Positions 13,701 to 24,972 are shown, counted from the first letter of the stretch. The stretch: DNA of 64,000 bases from Taeniopygia guttata (GCF_048771995.1 NC_133043.1:7644501-7708500); one strand, 5' to 3'. Numbers and translations are program-made. Notes: a model not told the origin generated them from the letters alone.

Positions 13701-16700
13701 CAGCTTCTATGAGCTGAGAGTTGTAGCCATGAGAAATCAGGACCATCTTCAGCTTTGTGGGCCTTTGAATCTGCTGTAATTGCATAGTTCCTGTCTGGGA
13801 AATAGATTATTTCCAGACAGAGAGTTCTGTTGCTTGAAACTGATGTCGGCATCAGTGTCCCTTGGAGCACAGGGAGTCTGGTTAAGGTGAAGTTTGTTTG
13901 GCTGCTGTTCCAATTGAAAACAAAGCCTGTGTTTTTTACTGAGCTGTGAGGGATGAGATTATGCTTTTACTTTCTCCCTTTACCTCAACACAGTGCTCTT
14001 TGCTACAGAGCTCACCTGTTTTTATTAGTCAAAGATATTTCAGTATCACATCCCATCTCTGTGTGTCAGGAATGATAAGTCACCCAGGATGCACACTTGA
14101 TTTTGTTGGTGGCTAGAGAGAGTATTTCCAGCTCTCCTGGTCTTTGCAATGAAGATTTTTGATTTTACGTTCAGTTTCTTTCATTTGCTGCTAGTAATGA
14201 AATTGTACGTGGGCTTAGATAGCTGCTCAGATTGTAAATGATTTACTGAGGTGGTTTAGTGCTATTTCATTTATGTTATCAGTTTGAGAAGAGATTGCTG
14301 AAATATATCCTTGCTTTTGCTGAAAGTCTGCAAAAATTTAAAGATACTTGTGGGCATTAGGATGTAGGGGAAGTGTTTACCTTGAGTAATTTAGGACAGC
14401 TCACCCGTGGTAAGAGGTTAATTTATCATACACATCTCTGCTCATCTACAGTTGCCATTGCCTAAGTCAGCTGGCAGAGGACCTTTGTAAATGAAGCCTG
14501 TTCCTCTGAGACTAAACACTTTTTAAGTCATGTATCTTAAAGGAAATGCAGAATTTACCTTCTGCACTACAATTGTTCCTGTGCCAGCTTTCTTCTCTTT
14601 CCTTCTAAAGCCTTCTGCCTCACTTTATCACTCTTCCAGCAACATTTCATTCCTAGACTTCAGAGACCGGGCTAATTAAGGAGAATGCCTTGCATGGTTT
14701 GTATTTGCACGTAACAGATTTGCTTGTGTCACACCAAACATCATTATGCCCATCTTTCTTAGTTGCTTCTCTGCTGGTTCTGCAGGGTCATCCCCAACAT
14801 CATCTCAGAATGCCACGCTGCCTTCATCGAGTGCCTGGCCGCTTAGTGCCTCCGGCTACAGTAGCTCTTTCAGCAGCATTGCATCTGCACCTAGCATTGC
14901 AGGTACGGCCTTTCTGCTTCCACAGCTTCTGCATTCCCAGGAAAAGGCCCTAGGAGTGTTCTCCCAGTGCTCACAGGAGTGCTGCCCCAGGCAGAAGTGG
15001 GTTTGGAGCCCTGTGCTAGGTGGCAGCTCTCCTGGCAGCTCTGCGGTGGGGAATGGTGGATGGTGAGCCTGGGATTGTGCTGAGGAAAAAATGGATTTAT
15101 TCCACTTGGTGTCACTCAGTGTTGGCATCGGGATCTTTGCGGGAGGAGCACTGTCCAGGGCCTCAGCAGGAACAGACCCTTCCAGGAAGAGCTGATGTGA
15201 AATTTGTGTGAAAAGTACTCACTGTTAAAAGTGAAACACCTCCAGCTCAGAAAAAGCTTCAGTAGGGCCTCCAAGGGGCAATTTTTGCATGGCTCTGGGG
15301 GTTGGGTTTGGGGCTCTTCAGTGCCTTTTAATAGTCAAGCCAAAGCCTGATGCTCCCCTATATGGCTGAGCTTGTGGGTGAGCTAAATAATTACCCCATT
15401 TTCTTTACTGAGCTCTAAATTCTGGAGCTTCTTTTTGCAAAACATGGAAACTTTTCTTGCAAAGTAGTTGCCTAAATATGCAGTTTGTCCCATTATAAAA
15501 TTGTGTTGGGCTGTATAGATGGATTAGATAAGAAAATGCTGACCCACTTCTCTGAAGGTGCAGCCACTGGGTAAGGCTGCAGAATGCAAAACAAAAAGGA
15601 CTTGCTTGGGATGTTTTCCTCCAGTGAAAGGAAAAGAAAGGAATGGCCTGCTTTTCTTTATCTGCCATGCATTTCTGCTTTATTTGTTGCCTTTTTTTTT
15701 GTTGTTTTTTAAGTGTCATCTAATGTTTGTGTTACCCCCATGAGAAGTAGTGACATAGCAACACCTGGCCTGTGGTGCTGTGCCTGTATTGGATACCCCA
15801 TCACAGGCTGGGCTGCTCTGAGCTCTCTAACCCAGACTTCCTCCTCTCTTCTCACCATTTTACACTCATTAATATTGTGATTGTCAAATTATTTTTGTTG
15901 CTACAATTTGCCAGGAGATGGGAGAGTGGTTGCACTTCCACTTAAATAGCTATGATTCAGTATGAAATCATTGAGTTAAACGATTTGGATAAACGGAGGC
16001 AATTTGGGGAATGTGTGTGTATGTAACTGAGTCTGGGATTTTGCAACTGGTAAATTTGGCTTTGGGACTCATAAAATTTCTCAGTGCCTGCCTGATGTCT
16101 TAAAACACTGCTCTAGTATAAACTTAAATCTGTCAGTTCTAGTTTTTTAAAAATTCACAAGATCTCTGCATCTTGAACTTTATCAGACCAAACATTTTCT
16201 TATTCTCTGCAATCAGCATTAAAACATTAGGGCAGCACAGTCACAGCATCATTTGCTGGGGCAGAAGATGCAATATTGTGTCCCTGTCAGTCCATTCCAG
16301 CTGCCAGTGTTGATAACAGCAAGACTGTGCTGTGACAGGGAAATTGGGCTCTAATTGCACAGGATGTGTTGGTATCGGGAGGAAAGGCTAAAGGTGAATG
16401 AAGATTTGTTTTGTTATCCATTATTTAAATCAATTCAGCCTGCCCCTGTGAATGCTGTAATATGTCTGCTGTTCTTGGGTTTGTGTTGTTTTATAAAACT
16501 TTGAATTGTCTGGAACAGCAGTAAGAGTTTGAGAACTGATCAGGGAAAGTACAAGCAACAGCAGAAAGTTATAAAGACTGAAGGGTTGTGATGTGGTCTG
16601 ATCTTCTGAAGACTTAGTTTTTCTCAAAGATACTTGGAAAAAAGAATATAGGTTACTTCAAATATTCAGAAATAAAGTTTTTGTTGGCCTTTGATCTTTA

Positions 16701-19700
16701 GAATTTTAATAATGCATCAGAAGAACATATGGATATACTGAATTCTTTATATTAGGTAAAATGAGTTGTGCAAGAAAAAGTGTTTAAGTCCTGTTAAACC
16801 TTCGAGAGAGAGACAATCTTGAAGTGTTTCATTATAATTCCGATTAAATCAGATTTCAAATACCTACATCCATTTTCTGGACTTTTTTCCATGTATCATC
16901 TTTTACAAGAAAACAAAACAATAGATTTTCAAAAGGGAACTTGCATGTCGCAGGTAGTGTGAGGTTCACTAAACACAAAAGTACTGATGGTTTAAGTAGG
17001 TTGAAAGTAAGTAGGTTATAGTATGGTACAGAAAGTTGTTCTTTTCCTCCTGAGAAGCTATGAGGATGTCACCCATGATGCCCATTAGTGAGGAACACCC
17101 AAATGTACTGTTTTTCTGTTGCAGGTAAACTGTCAGACATCAAGTCCACGTGGTCTTCTGGCCCAATCTCTCACACCCAAGCCTCTCTGTCCCACGAACT
17201 CTGGAAGGTACCCAGAAACACTACAGCTCCGACCAGACCTCCTCCAGGCTTAACCAACACCAAGCCATCCTCCACGTGGGGTGCCAGTCCCCTGGGCTGG
17301 ACCAGCTCTTACTCCTCTGGTACTCACAGCTCTCTTCTGCTTTCCTTTCAGCACTGTTTTCTTCTACTCTGCCTGCGAGGCTCCAGAAACCAGAGCTTTA
17401 ACACAGCTGGAGTGGTTCTGTGCTGGGGGTGCAGCTCCTTTAGTGTGTCTTTATTTCACTTTGAATAGGTTGTAAATGAGCGTCTTTCAGCTGGTTATAG
17501 TAGTGATTTTACATAGGAATTGCCCAATTTCTTTAACTCCCAACTAGGATTTTTTTCCCCAGTTCCTTAATTTCTAAAAATGTCTTTCAAACATGTGTCC
17601 TGTTCTGTGGTGTGATCTAAGACTCCAAGAGGAGCTCATGGAATTTAATATGGAACACATGGAGGTGAAGCATTTAGGATGTGATGGCATTTGTAGGGCC
17701 CTCAGGGAATGCCTGAATTTTTTCATGCAGGCCCCTTTTTTCATTTGCCTTTGTTTGCTTTAATACAAATATGAGAAGCCATGGATCTGGCTAAATATAT
17801 ATATATATATATTTAGAGATCTCTATTGATATAAATATATATATACAGATATTAGTCCTTTTTTACAAAGCTGTTTTTATAATCTGCTTACACTACGTTG
17901 AGAATTAAATATTCTTTCCTCTTCATGCCATTTATTTTGAATGTTTCTTCACCAAACCCCCACCTGGAAGGGCAGATAAAGCTGCTCCCAGGATTCTCTC
18001 TGGAGCACTCACAGGATGCACTGTGATTCTCAAATGCCACTCATAAATATCAAGCTTGTACAGCTTCTTACTGTAAACCACCAGGCTGAGGTTGTTAGGG
18101 CAGGTTTTGTTGGTTATGTCCTTGTATCTTGAATCAGGACACTGCCAGTGCAGAAATACCTGTTTTGAATAAGTCATACACATTAATCTGTCATTGACAA
18201 GAGAGCAGAGTGCTGCAGTGCTATAAAAATCTTTATTAGCAGGCAGCAATCTGAGCTTGGACAGCAGAACTGCTTTTAAAATGTGTCTTCCAGATTAATT
18301 CTAATGCATCCTGAGGATCCAGTTTGTTGCAGTGCCATACCTGCATCTGTTGGTTCCCTAATAGTTACTGTGGGAGTATGAAAAATGCCACAGATCTTTG
18401 AAATGTAGCAAGAGCAGCTTTTCATTCAGCAGCCGTCCCTTCCAAGGGAGGCAGTAAATCAAGATGTGAGGAAGCTGCTGTAGGATTTGTTTTCAGCAGC
18501 ACTGAGGCTTGTTAGTGTGTTGTGATTCCAGATAAATTTGCCTGTAAGGCAGTCTCCAGAGACTGATCAAATGTTTTGTTGTGGAATTTGTGTTGCAGGT
18601 TCTGCATGGAGTACTGACAGCTCAGGGAGAACAAGCAGCTGGCTGGTTCTTCGGAACCTCACCCCCCAGGTAACTGCAGTTGTACAAAACTGGGCAGGAA
18701 AAAACACCTACATTTAAGAGATTATGAGAACAACATTTAGCAGCCTTGGCCATTTGATTCATTTGGAAGAAGAATAAGTATCCTGTATTTATTACAATAT
18801 CTGTCTTCTACAGGGAATTTGTTAAGTTTTCAAAGTGCTGTCAAATCAAGTATGAACTTTCAAGCCTGTAATTAGTCATTGAATGGGCACCATTTCTTTG
18901 TGTGTAAGTTTGGAGGTGAATGAGGTTGTAAAGCACAGACAGAGATGTAAAATCTGATTTTCCTATGGGTTTTTTGGGTTCTTCTCTTATGTCTGTCACA
19001 TCCTCTCCTTGTCCTCTATGGTGTCATTCCAAAGGAGGAGCATAAGCCACAAAGCCATGGATGCAGACATCCAAATTAATCTTGGGGAAAATTTAATTAC
19101 ATTCATGAAGTGTGTTTTCCCTTTGACTTATTTCTGGATTTCTATTGATTTCTAATGATAAATATCATTTGTATAACCTAAATGGATAAAATTTGTGCTC
19201 TGGACTGTAGGGAATTCTTAAAAAGACAAGATATCTCCCTCAATGAAGACAGCAATAAGTGTGTCATTAAGTATTTCTTTTTTCCTTTCACTTGTACTCA
19301 CTCTTTAGCTTTTAAGCAGGTGTTAATGAAGCATTTAAGGTAAGGTGACAATAGCACAGGTAACCTTTGCTGCCCTTGCCTCCTCCCAGATCGATGGCTC
19401 CACACTGCGGACCCTGTGTTTGCAGCACGGCCCTCTCATCACATTCCACTTGAACCTGACCCAAGGGAATGCTGTGGTCCGATACAGTTCCAAGGAGGAA
19501 GCAGCCAAGGCCCAGAAGTCTCTGCACATGTACGTTCCTGCTCCCTTTTCTTTTGTTACTAAGCCAGTTCTAGCTCAGGAAATATTTTCATATGCATAAT
19601 TGATCAATAGTTACCTCAATCTTGATTTTCAAGATTACCTAATGAGAGAGGAAAAAGTTAACTGGGGGTAGATATTGAATAAGAGGGCATTAGAAAACTT

Positions 19701-21098
19701 TACTCAGCATAAATAATATCCTCAGTTAAGACTTGTCACCTGTAAGGCCACAGAGAAGTTGTAGGACTTGATAAGGATTCCAAAGGAAGCTCAGGGAGAG
19801 CACAGGACAAGGTTTTAGCTTTAGAGAGAAACATAGAGAGTAAAGCAATGCTAAATAAGGAATGTGTTCATGGTGGTCACCTTTTTTTTTAAGGAGTTAT
19901 GAGAAAAGTGCATGACAACAAAATCTGCTTCTTAGGAGCTTTAAAATCAGTGGGACTAATTGGCATAAGTGGTAAAATCAGTGCCATTGGGCAGGATGAA
20001 GAATACAGAGAGTGATGTTTCAAGAGAATTACTTGGGTATTTAGAGTTGGAAAGCAATTCCCTTTATCAACAGGTTATAGCATGAGCATAATGAAAGTAC
20101 TGAGGGAGTGGGAGCATCATTTGGCTGGAGAGCTTCTGTCCTTATTCCTGAAGAGAACTGGGGCTCCAGGACATGTCAGTTAGAGTGGGTGGTCTCCACA
20201 TGTGTGGATTTGGGTGTTTGTGGATGTAGAAAGGTGGATAGAAAACAGGATGGAGCAGGCTTGGTTGAAGAGACGGGGATTGCTCAAAGTGAGTGGATGT
20301 GGTGGAAATTTTCACCTTGATTGCAGCCTGGGGGAAGGTGGATCTCTGTCACAGAATTGCTTAGGTTGGGAGGGATGCTGAAGCTCATCCAGTGCCACCC
20401 CTGCCATGGGCAGGACACCTTCCACTGTCCCAGGCTGCTCCAAACCCCGTCCAGCCTGGCCTTGGGCACTGCCAGGGATCCTGGGGCAGCCACAGCTTCT
20501 CTGGCCACCTGTGCCAGGGCCTCCCCACCCTCACAGGAAAGAATATTTTCCTCATATCCCATCTAGCCCTGCTCTGTGTCAGGCTGAAGCCATTCCCCTT
20601 GTCTCTCTCCACATTCTCTGGGGATGCTGCAGTTAGATCAGGCTGGCCAATCCCAATTCCTTCAGCCTTCCCCACCAGAACACCCACCAAAACCCCCCCT
20701 TTACACCCCACACCTCACATCTTGCTGGTGCCCTCAGGTGCGTGCTGGGCAACACCACCATCCTGGCGGAGTTTGCTGGTGAGGAAGAAGTGAACCGTTT
20801 CCTGGCGCAGGGGCAGGCGCTGCCGCCCACCTCCAGCTGGCAGTCCAACACTGGATCCACCCCGAGCCGCCTGGGCTCCTCGGGCAGCTCCCACGGGCTG
20901 GTGCGCCCCGACGCCGGCCACTGGAACCCCCCGTGCCTGGGGGGCAAAGGCAGCAGCGACCTGCTGTGGGGAGGGGTGCCCCAATACTCCAGCAGCCTTT
21001 GGGGACCCCCCAGCGCCGACGACGGCAGAGTCATCGGGAGCCCCACGCCCCTCAACACCCTTCTGCCGGGGGATCTGCTCAGCGGGGAGTCCATCTAG
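4628..21098 (+). CDS. TNRC6C: TNRC6C (GW182 family), 3' half, 13 coding exons
   Basis: TNRC6C is a cytoplasmic scaffold of miRNA-mediated silencing. It binds Argonaute through its N-terminal GW repeats, which lie outside this window, and recruits PABPC1, PAN2-PAN3 and CCR4-NOT through its C-terminal part. Thirteen exons with GT-AG borders join without a frame break (2124 nt) to give the last 707 residues and a TAG at 21096-21098. As I recall, the human protein is about 1690 residues. In order one sees a Ser/Pro/Gln region (1-140), a Q-rich stretch (about 141-200), a PAM2 motif with core NTFAPYPL (about 238-252), a disordered domain with spaced tryptophans (SWSRAK, INWPP, VPWKGL, SAWPL, ELWKVP, LGWTSS), an RRM (about 522-610) and a C-terminal Trp-containing tail ending GDLLSGESI. 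The residues follow remembered human TNRC6C closely and differ from TNRC6A and TNRC6B. SEC14L1 nearby supports the C paralog. The start codon is upstream of the window. Confidence 0.95.
6026..6172 (+). CDS. TNRC6C: TNRC6C window exon 2
   Basis: The exon is 147 nt, phase 0 at both ends. The acceptor follows a TGCTGCAG tract and the donor is GTCAGA. It encodes [10 protein letters not shown] through PQFLSPQ (residues 51-99), with a QPQQPPVQP stretch. Confidence 0.93.
6590..6712 (+). CDS. TNRC6C: TNRC6C window exon 3
   Basis: The exon is 123 nt, phase 0 at both ends. The acceptor is CTTCTTTAG and the donor GTGAGT. It encodes [10 protein letters not shown] through LYQLQL (residues 100-140), the start of the glutamine-rich, probably helical part. 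Confidence 0.93.
8036..8119 (+). CDS. TNRC6C: TNRC6C window exon 4
   Basis: The exon is 84 nt, phase 0 at both ends. The acceptor is TCCCCACAG and the donor GTAGGT. It encodes [10 protein letters not shown] through RQQEQQ (residues 141-168), in the Q-rich region. Confidence 0.93.
8454..8685 (+). CDS. TNRC6C: TNRC6C window exon 5 (Q-rich, first half of PAM2)
   Basis: The exon is 232 nt, entering in phase 0 and leaving one base of the next codon. The acceptor is CTCCCTGCAG and the donor GTGAGT. It encodes [10 protein letters not shown] through NTFAPYPL (residues 169-245 plus one base). The PAM2 core NTFAPYPL, which in this family binds the MLLE domain of PABPC1, lies at the exon's end. The rest of the motif (AGLNPN) comes from the next exon. 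Confidence 0.94.
8772..8885. repeat. CT and TA microsatellite in a TNRC6C intron
   Basis: A run of about 13 CT dinucleotides is followed by imperfect TATA-rich sequence (TATATAGCTATAGATATATAG). It is simple-sequence repeat, probably length-polymorphic. Confidence 0.8.
10411..10578 (+). CDS. TNRC6C: TNRC6C window exon 6 (second half of PAM2)
   Basis: The exon is 168 nt with phase 1 borders on both sides. The acceptor is TCCCTCCCAG and the donor GTAATG. It encodes [10 protein letters not shown] through NSSKH (residues 246-301), completing PAM2 and entering the disordered silencing domain. Confidence 0.93.
11635..11826 (+). CDS. TNRC6C: TNRC6C window exon 7
   Basis: The exon is 192 nt with phase 1 borders on both sides. 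The acceptor is CTGCTTGCAG and the donor GTAACT. It encodes [10 protein letters not shown] through SINWPP (residues 302-365), carrying the tryptophan motifs SWSRAKSD and INWPP that belong to the part of GW182 proteins known to contact CCR4-NOT. Confidence 0.93.
11951..12094 (+). CDS. TNRC6C: TNRC6C window exon 8
   Basis: The exon is 144 nt with phase 1 borders on both sides, after an intron of only 124 bp. The acceptor is TTGGAAACAG, with a weak pyrimidine tract, and the donor is GTAAAC. It encodes [10 protein letters not shown] through YLLKSG (residues 366-413). Confidence 0.92.
14786..14902 (+). CDS. TNRC6C: TNRC6C window exon 9
   Basis: The exon is 117 nt with phase 1 borders on both sides. 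The acceptor is GGTTCTGCAG and the donor GTACGG. It encodes [10 protein letters not shown] through ASAPSIA (residues 414-452), with one tryptophan in SAWPLSAS. Confidence 0.93.
17125..17319 (+). CDS. TNRC6C: TNRC6C window exon 10
   Basis: The exon is 195 nt with phase 1 borders on both sides. The acceptor is TCTGTTGCAG. The donor is GTACTC, a weak match to consensus. It encodes [10 protein letters not shown] through SSYSS (residues 453-517), with tryptophans in STWSSG, ELWKVP, STWGAS and LGWTSS. Confidence 0.92.
18599..18669 (+). CDS. TNRC6C: TNRC6C window exon 11 (start of RRM)
   Basis: The exon is 71 nt, entering in phase 1 and leaving on a codon border. The acceptor is TTGTGTTGCAG and the donor GTAACT. 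It encodes [10 protein letters not shown] through LRNLTPQ (residues 518-541). [12 protein letters not shown] is the first beta strand of the GW182 RRM. Confidence 0.93.
19390..19529 (+). CDS. TNRC6C: TNRC6C window exon 12 (RRM)
   Basis: The exon is 140 nt, entering in phase 0 and leaving two bases. The acceptor is CCTCCTCCCAG and the donor GTACGT, as GTACGT follows CACAT. It encodes [10 protein letters not shown] through AQKSLH plus part of Met (residues 542-587). This is the helix, strand 2 and strand 3 part of the RRM ([10 protein letters not shown]). GW182 RRMs are known to lack canonical RNA-binding aromatic residues. Confidence 0.93.
20348..20672 (-). mobile_element. CR1 LINE 3' fragment in the last TNRC6C intron
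   Basis: The segment begins CACAGAATTGCTTAGGTTGG and runs through the typical avian CR1 3' region, with phrases such as CTGCCATGGGCAGGACACC and CAGCCTGGCCTTGGGCACTG. Read on the + strand it is the reverse complement of CR1, so the element lies on the minus strand. Its CR1-like sequence ends about 65 bp before the acceptor of the last coding exon. Confidence 0.85.
20738..21098 (+). CDS. TNRC6C: TNRC6C last coding exon
   Basis: The coding part is 361 nt and ends in TAG. The acceptor is GGTGCCCTCAG. It encodes [10 protein letters not shown] (end of RRM) through GDLLSGESI (residues 588-707), with Trp motifs SSWQS, GHWNPP, LLWGG and LWGPP. It is clearly more GC-rich than the upstream exons and introns. 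A CR1 remnant lies just upstream of its acceptor. Confidence 0.94.
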
Positions 21099-22040
21099 GA
21101 GACACAACGGAAGTAACAATCATCAGCACTAAAGGATAACAAAAAAAATTTTAAAAAATTATATAAAAAAAAAATAATAAAAAAATGGTAACCCTTTCCA
21201 GTCCCGGGCTTGATGAAGAATCCAGCTTTAACCCATGAGACTGGCAGCCCTCCTTAGTACCTCTGTCCAATATTGAATCCGAAACTGCAGAAGTCCTTGT
21301 GAACTGTTCCTGAAACAGTATGGGCTCCTTTGGTCAGTGTCACATGCTAATGACAGGTTTTACTTTTTTCATGGCTTTTGTTTATTTGTTTGTTTTGTGT
21401 CGTCTTTTTATGTTTGTATTGTGATTTTTCAAAACCAAGTATAAAAGCTGCTTAGAAATAGGTCTATCATGAAGGGCACTTTTCAGAATTTGGGCTGGAA
21501 AGGGTTATTTTATCAACTTGGGGGGGGTGGGAAGGGGAAATGAAAGCCTATTTAAATGAGCCTGTGACTATTATGCACATTACAGAGGCGGACCCAATAA
21601 TCAGAAAGGGTGAAGTGTGATATTTTACCATTGGTACAGAAAAGTGACGATTCCGAGTGGCAACTCTGGACTGTACAGGTTGAGAGGGGGGGAGGGAGGG
21701 CAGGGTTGGGGTATCTCTGTGTCCACTACTCCCATGGATCTGCCTATGCACATTACCCTTGTTTCATTACTTTTTCATGTCATTTTTTTAATCCCAAAAA
21801 ATATTAAAAGTAAAAAAAAAAAAGAATAAAAAAATCAACAAAGAAAGAAAAAAATACTTAAAAAAAAAAGCAACAAACCATATCAACATGCAAATACTTG
21901 AATCCAGCAGGCCAATAACAAAATGTGAACACTTTCTAAGTTGAATTATTACACTTCCAGGTCAGCATCAGTACACAAAAAACAGGCTCTAAGAATTTTG
22001 TCTTTTAGAAGTTCAGACTCTGTGTTTTTGTTGGGACAGA

Positions 22041-22041
22041 C

Positions 22042-22083
<42 letters not shown>

Positions 22084-22097
22084 GCGTGCGTGTGCCC
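22041..22097 (+). repeat. TG/CG dinucleotide repeat in the TNRC6C 3' UTR
   Basis: An almost unbroken run of about 17 GT units passes into GCGTGTGCGTGCGTGTG. In the mRNA this is a UG-rich tract, a type of site that TDP-43 and CELF proteins are known to bind. Any role here is inference. Confidence 0.85.
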
Positions 22098-23893
22098 ACG
22101 TGTGGTTTAATTCAATGTGTGAAGTTTTTTCCTTTGGTTCAGTATATGCTTTTTATTTGCTCATTGGTCAAATGTTTAATTGTTATTAGCTTCTAACTTT
22201 GCACTGAGTGTCCGCAGCCCTTCTTGTAGCTAATCCTGTAATGGTAAAAACACACAAAAAACAAAAAAACTTTAAAAAAAAAAAAGGAAAAAAAAAAAAA
22301 GGAAAGAAACTGATAGAAGGGGCCGGCGACAATTCATGTGTAAATGTTTACTCAAGGACTCTTATTGCATTTTAAAAATTACAGTGTGTATCTCTGGAGA
22401 ATAATATGTATATCTACCTTTAGCGGCTTTTTATTGTGGACTAATGCAAGAAAATTATTACCGGAGTATTGCACCATTTTTCCATTCGGAATATAAAGTT
22501 TAAAAAAAAAAATACTCTTGTTGAACTGTGGCCATAGATAATTGTAAAGAGTTGATAGTTCCCTTGCAAGCAGGAACAGAAACAAGCACTTGGACATAAG
22601 TTTTGACTGCTTTTGGAGGAGCCAGGAGTTTTGGCTCCCACCTGTTTACAGACCTTTTTTTCTCCTTCAAACTTTAAAATAAAAAATGGAATTAAAAAAA
22701 AAAAAAAAAAGAGAAAAAACAAAACAAAAAAAAGACTTCCATCGTAAAGAAAACTATTTTCAGAATGAAGATATGCTACTTCAGAGCTCTGGGATTGAAC
22801 AGTGTTGTTGTATTATCCTTTTCTTTGGCCATTGCTGTGTACTATTTTTGTTGTTGTTTTCCTCCTCTTCGTCAAAGTGGCGAAAACTTTGTGATCACTA
22901 TCTTGCACATGGTGGAAGATGTCTCAGGAAAGCCGGGTTTCCCGAGGAGCAACTCCACACCATTTCATGTATTTTTAAAACCCAACTCCTAGCACTGAAG
23001 ATATTATTAAAAAACAAAATAAAATAAAAAAAAAAGACAGTAAGAAAGAAGAAAATACCTAATCTAATGTGTAGCAGTTACATATTTACCAAATAATGGA
23101 CTCAAAAGAAATAGATGTTTGAAGAGTGCTTTATATATTAAAAAAATCGCTTTATGTTTAAAAAAAGATCAATGTTTTTGATTGTTTTGAAAGGAAGAAA
23201 GACAATGGAATAACATACACTTCAAGTATGTTTTAAAAATTATATGAACATTGTGCTCCCTGCCTGCTTGGATCAGGAAACTTGTGCATTACATTTTTTT
23301 TTTTTGGAAGATTAGCTTTTTAATGGTTTTATCAGATTTAAAGGGTCCTGCAAGATTGCAAATTAACAAAAGCTGGTTTTATAGAGGATCATGAACTATG
23401 CACAAACTGGGTTCAAGACTTGTTTTTTTTTTTTTTTTCCTCAAGTTTTAGTAGTGTATTTAGCTGAATAACCTTTCCTCAGAGTAATTGCATCTCATTG
23501 CCATTACACGCCTCCTACATATATATTTTATATATACATATATATACACACACACACTTATATAAAATATGTATGTGTGTATGTGCGTGTTTACATACAA
23601 TTTTCCATGCTGAAGTTTAGCATTGAGTTGTAGAAAAACTCCTGATATTTTCAAATTGGGAATGAAAATTTCTGTTGGAGGGGTTGGGGGTGGGGGGATG
23701 GGTGGGTTTTGTTTTTAGGGGCTTTTTTTTTTTTTTTTGCCTTTCCTTTTGAATTAAAGATGTCTGTAACTCTGAGATTAAAAAGAAAACCAACAATTGT
23801 GGCTTTTAATGTTTATTCTCCTCATAGAATGTGATTGTTAAAAGAACATGCACCGAAAGTTGCTTTCAAGAGTACGAAGATTCTTTGAAACTT

Positions 23894-23899
23894 AATAAA
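23894..23899 (+). terminator. TNRC6C: Polyadenylation signal AATAAA of TNRC6C
   Basis: A canonical AATAAA is followed within 15-40 bp by TTTTTTCTTGG and TGTGTATTTTTC, a plausible U/GU-rich downstream element. It is the most convincing end of the long 3' UTR. Confidence 0.65.
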
Positions 23900-24927
23900 T
23901 TGCAGTTTTTTCTTGGCTGTTGAAATAATGTGTATTTTTCTTTTATGCAGGGGATACTAAATATATATATATATTGTTAAATCTGTGAAGTTATTTCATG
24001 GAAGGAGTTAAATTTTGAATGAGAATGCCATGTACAGACAGGCAAACCCCTCCTGTTGTGGTCACCCCTCTGCTCTCTGCTGGTGACACTCATGAGCTTT
24101 TCCATCAACGCTTTGCACATCTCATCCAGGAGCAGCAGAACCCATTTTTGCCTTCAGATTTTGTTTTTTCTCATTTATCCATGTCTTCAGTAGCGCAGGA
24201 GGTGCCTTTGGTACCGCCTTCAGCCAAGCTGGGGGCTCCCCCAGCTTCACCCCAGTTTCTAACCCTGGATGTTTCTATAAAGTGCCAGTTCACTGATCTT
24301 TTTGAGGTCATCAATAGCCCCTAAAAAGGGGATAAACAGCAAAATGTTTTCATGTTTAGCCTTGCAGGGTTTGAGTTTAGGAAGATGTTCACCACTGGAA
24401 GGTTCCTTTACCCCAGAGATGCCAAGCTGAGGCACAGGAGGTGCAGGGCTGGGGGTCCATGGAGAGATCCCAGCCTTGCTGCATTCCCTGGGTTTTCCTG
24501 CCTCCCCCAAACCAGTCCCTGAGCCCCCGCTGGCACTGGGAGCACTGGGAGCACTGGTGCTGGGGGTGATGCTCAGCAGGGCTGGCCCCAGGTCTCAGCG
24601 GTGTGCGTTTGTCCAGAGGAGCTCATTCCCCCCATCCATTTGGGAAGGAGAATCTGGCATGAAGAGCAGGGATACTGAGAGTTATTCCAGCCCTGGAGCA
24701 CCATCCACACTGTTACTGGCATTGTCCATGAGCCAGAATTTCATAGGAGAGACCAGTGGGCAGTTGGGTCTGAGTTGTGCTGGTTGATGTAATACAGTTA
24801 AAATACTCAAATCCAGCTTTGGGGGTAACTTCAGGTATGGAAACAGCAAAAACTCCCAGTCTGGAGCCTTCTCTGCCAATTTGATTGAGCTGCCCCCAAA
24901 ACTACTGGAAGCTGCTTCCCCTCCCAT

Positions 24928-24930
<3 letters not shown>

Positions 24931-24972
<42 letters not shown>
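24931..24972. repeat. Poly-T run of 42 bases
   Basis: A pure T homopolymer flanked by CTCCCATCTC and CTCTTCCAGG. It makes Lys-rich and Phe-rich open frames that are not genes. No retroposed copy is recognised next to it. Confidence 0.9.

Larger units (their letters stand above)
4778..20737 (+). other. TNRC6C introns between the visible exons
   Basis: Twelve introns range from 124 bp (11827-11950) to about 2.7 kb (12095-14785). They are AT-rich. They contain CT and TA microsatellites at about 8774-8885, a TA tract at about 17792-17845, several T runs and one CR1 fragment in the last intron. I see no further genes or RNA genes in them. Confidence 0.8.
21099..23915 (+). other. TNRC6C: TNRC6C 3' UTR
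   Basis: About 2.8 kb of AT-rich sequence follows the TAG. It contains many A runs, a TG/TGCG repeat (about 22043-22095), a TA/CA repeat (about 23518-23590) and several T runs. The likely end is just after the AATAAA at 23894-23899, which is followed by T- and GT-rich sequence. Long AU-rich 3' UTRs are usual for TNRC6 genes. Shorter isoforms are possible because several A-rich hexamer-like sites occur. Confidence 0.75.
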
